Positions 1 through 8,569 of a DNA stretch of 64,000 nt are shown in pieces (within the stretch, counting starts at the first letter, position 1; each line of letters starts with the position of its first letter). Source of the DNA: Pseudalkalibacillus sp. SCS-8 (GTDB taxonomy: Bacteria > Bacillota > Bacilli > Bacillales > Fictibacillaceae); contig NZ_CP143541.1 in NCBI RefSeq assembly GCF_040126055.1, forward strand, positions 2,914,001 through 2,978,000. The letters run 5' to 3'. The position numbers were made by a program, and so were the translations under genes. The notes under the pieces were generated by a model, which saw only the letters and a list, made by a program, of their open reading frames with translations, searched no databases and was not told the DNA's origin.

Positions 1-125
1 CCATATTTCATGCGCCTTATTTAATGGTTTCGACAAACCGAGTTAACTTTCATATGCTTTCGACAAAATTAGAGGTAGATAATGACGAAAAAAGGTCTAC
101 AATTAGAAGTGAAGGGGGGAACTTT

Positions 126-1307
126 ATGAGAAAAGTAACAATTTTTTCACTCATTGTCATTTCTTTGACCCTGGCATTCGTCTTTCTCATGACAACTGGG
201 CGCTTCACAGACACGCAACCAGAGCAGCCAGAAGAGCCAAAAGTCGGCAACAGCCAGGTTGAAAGTACAGAACCGCATAAAGAAGAAGATGATGAAGAAC
301 AAAAACCCGAAAAAATAGTCCATTCAGCATCGTTAAGGGCAATTGGCGATGTCCTCATACATAAACGTGTATACAATAAAGCCGTTACAGGAGTCCAACA
401 ATATGATTTTACCCCGATGCTCCAACATGTGAAAACCTATCTTGAAAACGCAGACCTGACCATGGCCAATCAAGAAACGATGATTGGCGGAAGTGCAATC
501 GGTGTTTCTACCTATCCGAGGTTTAATAGTCCCCAAGAAGTAGGAACCGCATTGAAAGAGGCAGGAGTTGACATCGTCACGCTCGCCAATAATCATACGC
601 TTGACCGAGGTGAACAGGCAATCATGAATGCTTTGGATCATTGGAATTCAATTGGCATGGCGTACACAGGAGCTTATCGTTCAGAAGAGGACCAAGCTGA
701 AATCCGTATTATGGAAGCCAATGATATCCGTTTTTCATTCTTAAGCTTTACATATGGAACAAACGGAATACCAGTTCCAGATGGTAAGTCCTATCTCGTC
801 AATTTAATCGATGTGGAACGGATCAAACTCGAAATTGAACAAGCAAAGAAAATTTCCGATGTGGTCGTATTAAGCTTACACTTTGGAAATGAATATGAAC
901 GACTTCCGAATGAAGGTCAGAAATATCTCGCTTCCATTGCAGCTTCATCAGGAGCTGATATCATCATCGGACATCACCCCCATGTGTTACAGCCACCAGA
1001 ATGGATTACACAATCCGATGGTAGGAAGACGTTTGTCATCTACTCACTGGGTAATTTCTGGTCAGGTCAAAAAGGAGATTTTAAAGATATCGGGGGAATT
1101 ATTGAAATCAACGTTGAGAAAGTGGTTGAAGGAGACGAAACGACCATCAGTTTGAAGGATCCATCTTTCCTTGCCACCTACGTCGATCATCAATATGTTG
1201 TACACCCGATGTATCAGTTAGAGGATAAGAAAAACGCCTATGCTGAAATCAAGCAACATATGAGCCGGTGGATTCCTGACCTTGAATTTATCGAAGATCA
1301 ACCTTAA
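126..1307 (+). CDS. CapA family protein (metallophosphatase-like), membrane-anchored
   Basis: The protein has 393 aa. I place the start at ATG 126, behind a GAAGGGGGGA ribosome binding site; the frame extends further upstream but without a binding site. An N-terminal hydrophobic segment (about residues 5-25) acts as signal anchor, followed by a charged E/K/D-rich linker (about 30-65). The CapA/PGA_cap fold then shows the motifs AIGDVLIHKR, ANQETMIGG, LANNHTLDRG, IIIGHHPHVLQPPEW and YSLGNF, the usual metal-site signatures. The family includes PgsA/CapA of poly-gamma-glutamate synthesis, but no pgsB/C genes lie nearby, so a capsule role is not supported. It probably acts outside the membrane as a phosphoesterase-like enzyme. 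The family call is firm and the substrate unknown. Confidence 0.88.
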   Translation: MRKVTIFSLIVISLTLAFVFLMTTGRFTDTQPEQPEEPKVGNSQVESTEPHKEEDDEEQKPEKIVHSASLRAIGDVLIHKRVYNKAVTGVQQYDFTPMLQHVKTYLENADLTMANQETMIGGSAIGVSTYPRFNSPQEVGTALKEAGVDIVTLANNHTLDRGEQAIMNALDHWNSIGMAYTGAYRSEEDQAEIRIMEANDIRFSFLSFTYGTNGIPVPDGKSYLVNLIDVERIKLEIEQAKKISDVVVLSLHFGNEYERLPNEGQKYLASIAASSGADIIIGHHPHVLQPPEWITQSDGRKTFVIYSLGNFWSGQKGDFKDIGGIIEINVEKVVEGDETTISLKDPSFLATYVDHQYVVHPMYQLEDKKNAYAEIKQHMSRWIPDLEFIEDQP

Positions 1308-1320
1308 ACCAAATAAACAG

Positions 1321-1358
1321 AGGGATTGATCTGAAAAAACTCAGTCAATCCCTTTTCG
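1321..1358. terminator. Intrinsic terminator, convergent
   Basis: The arms AGGGATTGA-TCTGA and TCAG-TCAATCCCT are followed by TTTT. It lies between the converging CapA and ArsR-SRPBCC genes and can serve at least the plus-strand gene. Confidence 0.75.
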
Positions 1359-2168
1359 TTATTTTTCAGGCCGCTTTCCTTCTTCAACGTATTCCTTCAA
1401 GAAGGTACCAAGCAACTCTTTCCAACCATCGTCATGAGCATCTCGCCAGTTAGGATCCAAAAGTCCATGTGCATGATGGGAAAGCTTCAGTATTGTGTCC
1501 TCTCCTTTTTCCTCCAACTGATACGTATAGGCGCTATTGACCGCCCCTTTCATACCTAGTAAACCATTCAAGCGAATTTCCTCAGGTGCTTTTATATACG
1601 TGACGACTCCCCATAATGCGCCATGATTGTCATCCCATCGCTCCACGAATCGTCCACCGACTTCAGGCTCGAAAGTCAAGGTGGAATCACCATCTTGTTT
1701 CAACCGATAGGCCCACCATTGATTGATATCCTTGGTCAAGGCTTGAAAGACTTTTTCTCTAGGGGCATGAATCGTAATTTCCTGCTCAATTTGAAATGTA
1801 TCCTGCTTTAGACCATTTTCCATCTGTATATTCCTCCCGTCATCTTGCTCTAACTTTTCTTTTAACGACAAAAGAGATTGTGCATCAAAAGACTCGTATT
1901 TATTCACCCACCGATTGTATATCTCCCTTAATGGAACAGCATTCAAATAATTCAAGCGGTGTCTCCCTATACGCCGAATGGTAATCAAGTTGGCATTTTC
2001 GAGCATTCCGAGGTGTTTCATTACCGCATACCGGGTAACATCAGGAAACTTTTCATTGAGATCTCCTGTTGACATCGGCCCATGGATTAAAGCATCAAGA
2101 ATTTGACGTCTTATCGGATGGCTTAATGCTTTAAAGGTAATGGATAAATCATCAGCTCTTTCAGTCAC
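1359..2168 (-). CDS. ArsR-type winged helix fused to SRPBCC/AHSA1 domain
   Basis: The protein has 269 aa. The start is GTG at 2168, six bases after GAGGTG; another GTG three codons upstream is badly spaced. Residues 5-90 form an ArsR winged helix (FKALSHPIRRQILDAL, then MKHLGMLENANLITIRRIG) with no obvious metal-binding cysteines. Residues 125-265 form an AHSA1/SRPBCC ligand-binding domain (ITIHAPREKVFQALT, INQWW, EVGGRFVERW, GWKELLGTF). Fusing the two suggests a one-component regulator sensing a hydrophobic ligand. The divergent upstream region carries ACATGTCATGT at 2203-2213, a possible operator. The ligand and targets are unknown. Confidence 0.85.
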   Translation of the reverse strand: MTERADDLSITFKALSHPIRRQILDALIHGPMSTGDLNEKFPDVTRYAVMKHLGMLENANLITIRRIGRHRLNYLNAVPLREIYNRWVNKYESFDAQSLLSLKEKLEQDDGRNIQMENGLKQDTFQIEQEITIHAPREKVFQALTKDINQWWAYRLKQDGDSTLTFEPEVGGRFVERWDDNHGALWGVVTYIKAPEEIRLNGLLGMKGAVNSAYTYQLEEKGEDTILKLSHHAHGLLDPNWRDAHDDGWKELLGTFLKEYVEEGKRPEK

Positions 2169-2202
2169 TTCAAACACCTCACTTTTATGTGATGATACGG
2201 TA

Positions 2203-2213
2203 ACATGTCATGT
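2203..2213. promoter_or_regulatory. Candidate ArsR-SRPBCC operator palindrome
   Basis: ACATG-T-CATGT is a perfect 5-1-5 palindrome 35 bases upstream of the regulator start. ArsR-family proteins bind such imperfect palindromes near their own promoters. That this protein binds here is inference. Confidence 0.35.
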
Positions 2214-2275
2214 AAGTGAATTGTAATGGGATTTTCTATCGCTTGTCAAACAGGAGTTAAATCCAATGAATTAAA

Positions 2276-2308
2276 AAAGACCATAAAAGGGATTGCCTCA
2301 TGGTCTTT
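2276..2308 (-). terminator. Intrinsic terminator after the yuiH-linked gene
   Basis: AAAGACCAT and ATGGTCTTT are perfect 9-bp arms around a 15-nt loop, with A-rich flanks giving a T-run on the minus strand. It lies just downstream of the 154-aa gene. Confidence 0.7.
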
Positions 2309-2315
2309 CTAACAT

Positions 2316-2780
2316 TTATGCCATTACTTCATTTAAGGATTTTAAATCGTTCTCAAATACTTCCCGGTCTTCCTTCTTATTAATCTCCTTCCCAGAAGCG
2401 ACGGCGAGTTCCATGTATTCCTTGAATTTTGTTTGATCATCAGCTACGAAGGATGCACGAGCCAATGCTTCATAAGCGTATGCCAAATCGAAATCTCCGA
2501 TCCCGTTTTCTTTACAGTGCTCAAGAGATAACTGTGCGTGGAACGTCGCTCTTTCTGGAACTTCAAGAAGTGAATATACTCTTGAAATTTGCCATTCTCC
2601 TCTAGCAAGATTGACTGGTTCTCCAACGATTCCCCAATGATAACGTGAAGCATGGGAGGAATGAATCATATTCACATCATCTACCTGTGTCCGGTTGTCA
2701 TTCTCCATAAGATCCCATACTTTATTGAATAAATCGACTGCGCACTTCCGATGAAACGTATGTAGGTCCTTGTTATCCAT
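2316..2780 (-). CDS. Conserved helical protein of unknown function
   Basis: The protein has 154 aa, with the start at ATG 2780 after CGAGGAGGGG. The sequence looks fully helical and TPR-like: ARGEWQISRVYSLLEVPERA and LAYAYEALARASFVADDQTK resemble tandem helical pairs. I see no signal peptide and no catalytic motif. It begins only 16 bases after yuiH ends, so the two are probably co-transcribed. I recognise it as a type common in Bacillaceae but know of no tested function; scaffold or protein-protein contact is the most that can be inferred. Confidence 0.7.
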   Translation of the reverse strand: MDNKDLHTFHRKCAVDLFNKVWDLMENDNRTQVDDVNMIHSSHASRYHWGIVGEPVNLARGEWQISRVYSLLEVPERATFHAQLSLEHCKENGIGDFDLAYAYEALARASFVADDQTKFKEYMELAVASGKEINKKEDREVFENDLKSLNEVMA

Positions 2781-2796
2781 TAAACCCCTCCTCGTA

Positions 2797-3390
2797 TTAA
2801 TCCCAACTGAACCTTTCTTCCTTCCAAGGGCGTCCGAGCATATGATAACCATTTCTTTCCCAAAAGCCTGGCTTGTTTATCGCCATGAATTCGATTCCCC
2901 TCACCCATTTCGCACTTTTCCAGAAATAGAGATGTGGGATGACAGCTCTTAACGGAAAACCATGCTCAGGAGTCAAGGTTTCTCCATTATGCGTATGGGC
3001 TAATAAGCTCGATTCCTTTAGAAAGTCCTCAAGGGGCAAGTTGGTTGTCCACCCTTCTTCGGCGTGGATAAGAACATAATTCGCTGTCGAGGCGAGCTTT
3101 ACCTTTTTCATAATTTCCCTTGTCGCGATTCCTTCCCATTCATTATCAAGCTTTGACCAGCCTGTAACACAATGAACATCATTTTTCAGAGACGTTTGTG
3201 GTAAGTTCAATAGATCTTCGTAGGATAGAATAACTTCTTCTTCTACTGACCCAAATAGCCTTAAAGTCCATTGATCCATATTCTTGTAGTAAGGTACATT
3301 TCCGTGATGTAAAACAGGCCATTTCTTTGTTACGACTTGATTTGGAGGTACACGTTCCGAACCTTTCTCCCGCTCTTTACCGAAATACAT
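2797..3390 (-). CDS. yuiH: Sulfite-oxidase-like molybdopterin protein YuiH
   Basis: The protein has 197 aa and belongs to the oxidoreductase molybdopterin-binding family. It has VPPNQVVTKKWPVLHHG at the N-terminus, the DVHCVTGWSKLDNEWEG core containing the cysteine that ligands molybdenum in this fold, LLAHTHNGETLTPEHGFPLR, and WVRGIEF near the end. It has no signal peptide and lacks the dimerisation domain of true sulfite oxidases, so substrate and electron acceptor are unknown. The SD is poorly placed (GAGGGT almost touching ATG 3390), so the start is less certain than the frame. No molybdopterin synthesis genes are in the window. Confidence 0.85.
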   Translation of the reverse strand: MYFGKEREKGSERVPPNQVVTKKWPVLHHGNVPYYKNMDQWTLRLFGSVEEEVILSYEDLLNLPQTSLKNDVHCVTGWSKLDNEWEGIATREIMKKVKLASTANYVLIHAEEGWTTNLPLEDFLKESSLLAHTHNGETLTPEHGFPLRAVIPHLYFWKSAKWVRGIEFMAINKPGFWERNGYHMLGRPWKEERFSWD

Positions 3391-3464
3391 ACCCTCACGC
3401 CCAATCTACATGATTTATCTTCATGTTACTAAATCAAGAAAGGAAATCCTAATGGAAAGGAAAT

Positions 3465-3503
3465 AGGCGAACCCAAATGTGTCAAACACAATTGAGTCCG
3501 CCT
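3465..3503 (-). terminator. Probable terminator of yuiF
   Basis: AGGCGGACTCAA pairs imperfectly with TTTGGGTTCGCCT and is followed on the minus strand by TATTTCC. The weak T-run makes this moderate. Confidence 0.45.
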
Positions 3504-3516
3504 CCTTTTCCGTTCA

Positions 3517-4839
3517 TCACAGGATTAGAATAGCGATCCAACCGAAAAGAACAAGTGGAATATTGTAGTGTAAGAAGGTTGGGACACATGTATCCCAAAT
3601 GTGGTTATGCTGGCCATCTGCGTTCAAACCAGCTGTCGGTCCCAGTGTGCTGTCTGATGCAGGTGAACCCGCATCCCCTAAGGCCGCAGCCGTTCCGACA
3701 AGGGCAACAATCGCTAGCGGACTAAACCCTAATTCTTGAGCGAGCGGAACAAAAATAGTTGCTATGATTGGAATCGTTGCGAAAGAAGAACCGATTCCCA
3801 TCGTAACGAGAAGACCGACCAGTAACATCGTTAATGCAGCAAGGACCTGGTTTCCGTCAAAAAGAACAGCAGTCTGGTTTACAAGCGTTTCAATATCTCC
3901 CGTTTTCCTCATTACTTCTGCAAACCCTGCAGCCGTAATCATGACGAATCCGATAAATGCCATCATTTTCATTCCATCTGTGAAGATGACATCTGATTCT
4001 TTCAGAGAAAAGGAACCTGTAAGGAACAAAATAACAATGCCTGATAGCGCCCCTAGAATCATGGATTCAGTCATAATCTGCACAGCTACCGTCCCAATGA
4101 TGGCGAGCACCGCAAATCCTATCGATCGTTTCGTATAATGGGATGGAATCGACTCACTCTCATTCGCTATGTCACGATCTTCATACGTACGTGGTTTACG
4201 ATAAGTAACAAACAGCGCAATCAATAATCCGATGACCATACCTGCAACTGGCAGCGCCATCGCTTTTGGAATCATCGTCATGTCGACGCTAAGTCCGCTT
4301 TTCTCCATTTCCTTTTGGAGAATTTGATGGAAAATCAATCCGAATCCGACTGGTAACAAAATATAAGGCGCAGTCAGACCGAATGTAATGGATGAAGCTA
4401 ACGCTCTTCGATCCATTTTCAATTCATTGAATATCAACAATAATGGTGGCACCAAAATGGGTATGAAAGCGATATGAATCGGAATCAGATTCTGTGAAAA
4501 AATTGAAATCGTCACTATGATAAATAAGAGCAATGCTTTAGATAATGCCTTCTTTCTTGTATCCCCTTGTTTCTTCGTCACCTTCAGCGCACCAGAAACA
4601 AGGAGCTCAGGCAGTCCTGTTTTAGAAAGACCGAGCGCAAATGCACCAAGCAAAGCGTAGCTTAAGGCTATGGTTGCATTGTTTCCTAGGCCTTCTGTAA
4701 AGACCGTAATGGTTTCATTCAATCCAAGTCCGCCGACTAAACCACCAGCAAGCGCACCGATTGCAAGTGCTAAAACGACCTGAACTCGGAGCAAGCTCAG
4801 TACGAGCATGATGAGTACAGCGATAACAACAGCGTTCAT
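3517..4839 (-). CDS. yuiF: NhaC-type antiporter / amino-acid transporter YuiF
   Basis: The protein has 440 aa, with ATG 4839 preceded by TTGGAGG. About eleven to twelve hydrophobic segments fit the NhaC/ion-transporter superfamily. The conserved stretch VGTAAALGDAGSPASDSTLG near residue 390, and the two-half arrangement with SFATIPIIATIF, are typical of YuiF-like members. Family knowledge suggests Na+/H+-coupled transport, possibly of an amino acid; the actual substrate cannot be read here. It is a single-gene unit ending at its own terminator. Confidence 0.8.
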   Translation of the reverse strand: MNAVVIAVLIMLVLSLLRVQVVLALAIGALAGGLVGGLGLNETITVFTEGLGNNATIALSYALLGAFALGLSKTGLPELLVSGALKVTKKQGDTRKKALSKALLLFIIVTISIFSQNLIPIHIAFIPILVPPLLLIFNELKMDRRALASSITFGLTAPYILLPVGFGLIFHQILQKEMEKSGLSVDMTMIPKAMALPVAGMVIGLLIALFVTYRKPRTYEDRDIANESESIPSHYTKRSIGFAVLAIIGTVAVQIMTESMILGALSGIVILFLTGSFSLKESDVIFTDGMKMMAFIGFVMITAAGFAEVMRKTGDIETLVNQTAVLFDGNQVLAALTMLLVGLLVTMGIGSSFATIPIIATIFVPLAQELGFSPLAIVALVGTAAALGDAGSPASDSTLGPTAGLNADGQHNHIWDTCVPTFLHYNIPLVLFGWIAILIL

Positions 4840-5019
4840 GTTATGACCTCCAACGAAAATGCTTTATCTTGATAAATCACTAATGTATTAAAACATGACA
4901 CAATTTATCATGATTTTTGAGAAGTGTCAATCCTTTCTTCTCACATTTCCATTGTTTACTAATAAAGCTTAAAACATTATTGAAGTAGGCTTTTTAAAAA
5001 ATGTACTTGAATGTGAACA

Positions 5020-5046
5020 GCTTCAGGCGGACGCTTTCCGCGGGTT
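5020..5046. repeat. Fragment of dispersed GC-rich element (copy A)
   Basis: GGCGGACGCTTTCCGCGGG preceded by GCTTCA is the right-hand end of the dispersed element seen in full at 13608-13727, 29526-29670 and 57856-57965. The rest of the element is missing. It lies between yuiF and the pepA terminator. Confidence 0.6.
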
Positions 5047-5060
5047 AAGCCTTAGAACAA

Positions 5061-5100
5061 AAAAAGAACCTCCTCCGTTTTAAACGAGAGAGGTTCCTTT
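5061..5100 (-). terminator. Intrinsic terminator of pepA
   Basis: GGAACCTCTCTCGTTT and AAACGGAGGAGGTTC form a long, slightly mismatched stem, followed by TTTTT on the minus strand, 12 bases after the pepA stop. Confidence 0.8.
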
Positions 5101-5111
5101 TATAAATTAAG

Positions 5112-6614
5112 TTATTTTTTCGATTCGAATTTTTCAACCAGTTTTACGATTGAGCGTGTCATCGCGCCGGTTGCTCCTTTAGGACCAAGATCGTTGCTCT
5201 TATTGCTGTAGGCTGTTCCAGCGATGTCCAAGTGAAGCCAAGGTGTTTCACCGACAAACTCTGCAAGGAATGATCCTCCCTGAACCGGATGAGCAGGTCT
5301 GCCTGCTGAATTGACGAGATCTGCTACATTACTTGTGCGAAGAAGCTTTTTGTATGGTCCAAAGTATGGTAAACGCCATACATATTCTCCAGCTTCATCA
5401 GCTGACTGTTGGAGCATATTGAAGAATTCATCATCATTACTCATGACACCTGAGGCAATGTCTCCTAAAGCGACCACAACACCCCCAGTAAGGGTAGCTA
5501 AGTCGACGATGTAGGATGCGCCTTGTTCTTTAGCATAAGTAATGGCATCAGCTAAAATCAGGCGACCTTCAGCATCTGTGTTCGTCACTTCAATGGTCTT
5601 TCCACTCATGGAAGTGAGCACATCTCCAGGCTTCATCGCTGATCCGTTGATCAAGTTCTCACTGGATGGAATGACAAACATGATGTTTACATCAGGCTTT
5701 AAGTGACCGATCGTTTCCATCGCACCTAAGACCGCTGCGCTTCCACCCATATCTGATTTCATTTCATGCATATTCAATGCTGGCTTCAAGGAATACCCAC
5801 CCGCATCGAATGTGAGCCCTTTTCCAACAAACGTAAGGACGTCGTCCCAGTTCTCTTTTGCTTTATATTTGACGACAATCATCTTCGGTTCTTGATCTGA
5901 TCCCTGGCTGACGGCCAGAAGGGCGCCCATTCCTAACTCGAGCATATCCTTTCGCTCCAAAACATCGTATTCGAACCCGTGTTTTTTCGCGATATCGACT
6001 GCTTGTTCAGCGAGATCTGTCGGTGTCAATAAATTCCCTGGTGTATTGACCAGGTCTCTTGCCACGTTCGTCCCTGCAGCATAGGCTTCTCCACTTTTAA
6101 TTCCACTCTCAACAAGCTCAGCATTTTCATCTGAATGGACCTTGATGGATGCGAGTGTATAACGCTTTTCATTTTTTCGCTGTTTATAATCATTAAATTG
6201 GTAAGTCGCAAGTAAGAATGCTTCAGCCATAGCGTGCACAGTCTGTTTGAAGTCTACTGCTTCAGATGTAAACGAATCCAATGCAACCGAGATATCCTCT
6301 TGTTTATGCTGCTTCAATTCCTTTGCTGCTTTTCCAAATGCTTCACTTAGTGTTCGGTATGTAAGATCCTTACGAAGACCAAGACCGACAAAGTAAATAC
6401 GTTTCGGTCCTAAAGCACCAAATGTATGAATTCGGGTCACTTTCTTCAACTTAGCTGACAGATCTTCATTCTTGAACAACTCTGTAATATGACCATCCAT
6501 TGCATTGTCTATATCACTTGTAAGGCCCGTCGGCTTCTTATCATCCGAATAGATCCCGACGACCAAAGTTTGCATATCTTGTTTTAAATCTAAACCTTTT
6601 TCGACTGTAAACAT
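5112..6614 (-). CDS. pepA: Leucyl aminopeptidase (M17)
   Basis: The protein has 500 aa, full length for M17 cytosolic aminopeptidases, and corresponds to B. subtilis YuiE. The C-terminal catalytic domain shows VGKGLTFDAGGYSLKP, the metal ligands in MHEMKSDMGGSAAVLGA, and the family signature NTDAEGRLILADA. The enzyme is a two-metal hexameric peptidase releasing N-terminal residues during peptide turnover. The start at ATG 6614 follows TAGGGGGAA. It is monocistronic, with a strong terminator. No key residue seems lost. Confidence 0.95.
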   Translation of the reverse strand: MFTVEKGLDLKQDMQTLVVGIYSDDKKPTGLTSDIDNAMDGHITELFKNEDLSAKLKKVTRIHTFGALGPKRIYFVGLGLRKDLTYRTLSEAFGKAAKELKQHKQEDISVALDSFTSEAVDFKQTVHAMAEAFLLATYQFNDYKQRKNEKRYTLASIKVHSDENAELVESGIKSGEAYAAGTNVARDLVNTPGNLLTPTDLAEQAVDIAKKHGFEYDVLERKDMLELGMGALLAVSQGSDQEPKMIVVKYKAKENWDDVLTFVGKGLTFDAGGYSLKPALNMHEMKSDMGGSAAVLGAMETIGHLKPDVNIMFVIPSSENLINGSAMKPGDVLTSMSGKTIEVTNTDAEGRLILADAITYAKEQGASYIVDLATLTGGVVVALGDIASGVMSNDDEFFNMLQQSADEAGEYVWRLPYFGPYKKLLRTSNVADLVNSAGRPAHPVQGGSFLAEFVGETPWLHLDIAGTAYSNKSNDLGPKGATGAMTRSIVKLVEKFESKK

Positions 6615-6671
6615 CGAATTCCCCCTATGTTTTATTTTTATTCTTACATTATATCTGAATATTTCGATAAC

Positions 6672-7058
6672 CTAAACATCTTCTTTTAAATACAGATAAA
6701 TTTCCGGTAATGACGGGAGTTGACAGACTTCTTCAAACGGAACCGTATCAACTTTCTCAGGAATCGTATTCAGACATGCCCTGGCATAGGTACTTAATTC
6801 AACCGTATCCAATCCCCAATAAAACCGGGGATATGGTTCAAAGCATTCAAATGCACGCTTGAACATGAGCCTCGCCCCTTTTACATTACCATATTCATAA
6901 TGATAAATCGCGACTGACAACTGCAACAGACCTTTTAAGAAAAGGTTCTGTTTGTCCGTCATCCATATTTCCTCAATCAAATCATGACACGTATAATAAT
7001 CTCCTTCGTTAAAATGAATGAAAAACTGATAATACGCCAACGGATAATCCGTTTCCAT
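6672..7058 (-). CDS. DUF309 family protein
   Basis: The protein has 128 aa. The start is ATG 7058 after AGAGGAGGC; upstream in-frame codons lack a binding site. The motif FIHFNEGDYYTCHDLIEEIWM followed by FLKGLLQLSVAIYHYEYGNVKGA is diagnostic of DUF309, whose members show a conserved H-D-E-W helical core. Function is unknown in the family. It ends 57 bases from pepA's start and faces yuiD across a 116-bp divergent promoter region. Confidence 0.85.
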   Translation of the reverse strand: METDYPLAYYQFFIHFNEGDYYTCHDLIEEIWMTDKQNLFLKGLLQLSVAIYHYEYGNVKGARLMFKRAFECFEPYPRFYWGLDTVELSTYARACLNTIPEKVDTVPFEEVCQLPSLPEIYLYLKEDV

Positions 7059-7174
7059 GAGAATGCCTCCTCTGTACGGTATCTCGTGCATACCTTGGAC
7101 GTAATCCGGGTAATGATTAGCTATACAATATGGTACACTAATATTAATTGTTTGTAAGAAAGGAAGTTGCTTTC

Positions 7175-7657
7175 TTGGACGCATTATTAACGAATTTTCC
7201 ATTATGGTGTTCTATTTTTGCAATTTTGTTTGCTCAAGCCATCAAGATCCCGATCATGTATATTTCTACGAGGAAGCTTGAATGGAACCTCTTTTTCAGT
7301 ACGGGTGGAATGCCAAGTTCACATTCCAGCGGCGTTACCTCGCTTACGACGTCAATCGGCTTGATTGAAGGAGTTGGATCGCCACTATTTGCGATTACCG
7401 CTGTCTTCAGTATCATTGTCATGTATGATGCGAAGGGCGTCCGTTGGCAAGCAGGTGAGCAGGCAATCGTACTCAATCAGTTGGTCAGGGATTTCCAGCA
7501 CCTTACAAAAGAAATCAAAAACTGGCCAAAGAAAAATGAAGAGGAAAAAAGACGAGAGCTGAAAGAGTTGTTAGGGCATCGCCCAAGTGAAGTCTTTTTC
7601 GGAGCTCTTCTTGGCATCGGTTTGAGCTTTGCGATCTACTATGGATTCATTGCATAA
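7175..7657 (+). CDS. yuiD: YuiD family membrane protein (PAP2-related)
   Basis: The protein has 160 aa. I chose TTG 7175, eight bases after AAAGGAAG; an earlier TTG at 7148 has no SD and would add nine residues. Transmembrane segments lie near residues 8-28, 50-70 and 140-158. GGMPSSHSSGVTSL is the acid-phosphatase/haloperoxidase-related signature, while the usual downstream arginine/histidine catalytic set is reduced, as in this family (DUF212). Biochemical activity is unknown. A 9-bp gap separates it from the BtuF-like gene, so the two are probably co-transcribed. Confidence 0.85.
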   Translation: MDALLTNFPLWCSIFAILFAQAIKIPIMYISTRKLEWNLFFSTGGMPSSHSSGVTSLTTSIGLIEGVGSPLFAITAVFSIIVMYDAKGVRWQAGEQAIVLNQLVRDFQHLTKEIKNWPKKNEEEKRRELKELLGHRPSEVFFGALLGIGLSFAIYYGFIA

Positions 7658-7666
7658 GGGGGGATT

Positions 7667-8491
7667 ATGATCAGGCTCGTTTCGATTTGCCCCAGTAACA
7701 CAGAACTTGTTGCCTATCTTGGATTAGCACCTTTTCTCGTTGGAGTGGATGACTTTTCCGATTGGCCTGAAGAGATTGACGGTTTACCAAGACTGGGACC
7801 GGATTTGGATATTGATATGGATAAATTGGAGGCACTTCAACCGGATCTTGTCTTAGCCTCCTTAAGTGTTCCAGGAATGGAAAAGAATATTGAACGATTG
7901 AAAGAAAGAGGGATCCCCTTCCACATCTTCAATCCGAATTCACTGGAAGAGATCGGTGACGACCTTCTGACATTAGGGCGTTTAACCGGTCATGAAAAAC
8001 GCGCAGCTGAAGTCGTTTCAGACTATAGAAAAACGATTGAGGAGTATCGTCGGATATCAAGGACGATTGATGAAAAGCCCTCGCTTTATTGGGAATGGTG
8101 GCCGAAACCGGTATTTACTCCAGGTGGCGTGAACTGGCTGACTGAAATCAGTGAGCTGGCTGGTGCTAGAAACCTCTTTTCAGACGAAGAGGTTGCAAGT
8201 GTGCAGACGGACTGGAAAACAGTGAAGGAAAAGGACCCGGACCATATTTGTCTTGTTTGGGTAGGTGTGCGAACGAACAAGGTGAATCCTTCTCTATTGG
8301 ATAAACGTCGTGAATGGGATGAGATGAAGGCGATGAAGACGGAACAGGTTCATGTACTCGAAGAGCCTTACTTTTGCAGACCTTCTCCAAGACTATTAAT
8401 CGGTCTCCAGAAGATCGCTTCGATTGTCCACCCTGAACTCTATCCAGACTTCAAAGAGCATGGACAGGATCCCTTGTTAAAACAAAGGTAA
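7667..8491 (+). CDS. BtuF-like cobalamin/metal-chelate binding protein, no signal peptide
   Basis: The protein has 274 aa. The fold is that of helical-backbone metal receptors: VSICPSNTELVAYLG, VGVDDFSDWP, KLEALQPDLVLAS and KNIERLKERGIPFHIF match BtuF/FhuD-type binding proteins. It starts directly with MIRLVSICPS: there is no signal peptide or lipobox and no in-frame upstream extension with a start. It should therefore be cytosolic, unlike ABC-transporter receptors, and no permease or ATPase lies nearby. Similar leaderless members occur in Bacillaceae with no settled function. The SD is GGGGGATT. Confidence 0.8.
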   Translation: MIRLVSICPSNTELVAYLGLAPFLVGVDDFSDWPEEIDGLPRLGPDLDIDMDKLEALQPDLVLASLSVPGMEKNIERLKERGIPFHIFNPNSLEEIGDDLLTLGRLTGHEKRAAEVVSDYRKTIEEYRRISRTIDEKPSLYWEWWPKPVFTPGGVNWLTEISELAGARNLFSDEEVASVQTDWKTVKEKDPDHICLVWVGVRTNKVNPSLLDKRREWDEMKAMKTEQVHVLEEPYFCRPSPRLLIGLQKIASIVHPELYPDFKEHGQDPLLKQR

Positions 8492-8520
8492 CGCAGAAGA
8501 AGTATAAAAATTGGAATAGG

Positions 8521-8558
8521 AAAGAGGATGCCCCATCGATATGGAGCATCCTCTTTTT
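8521..8558. terminator. Bidirectional intrinsic terminator
   Basis: AAAGAGGATGC and GCATCCTCTTT are perfect 11-bp arms with a T-run, placed between the converging BtuF-like gene and yuiC. Confidence 0.85.
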
Positions 8559-8569
8559 ACGTGCTTGAA

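Noticed and set aside
126..1307. Capsule (poly-gamma-glutamate) biosynthesis locus
   Set aside because: Only a CapA-family gene is present; no pgsB/pgsC-like synthetase genes are adjacent in the window.
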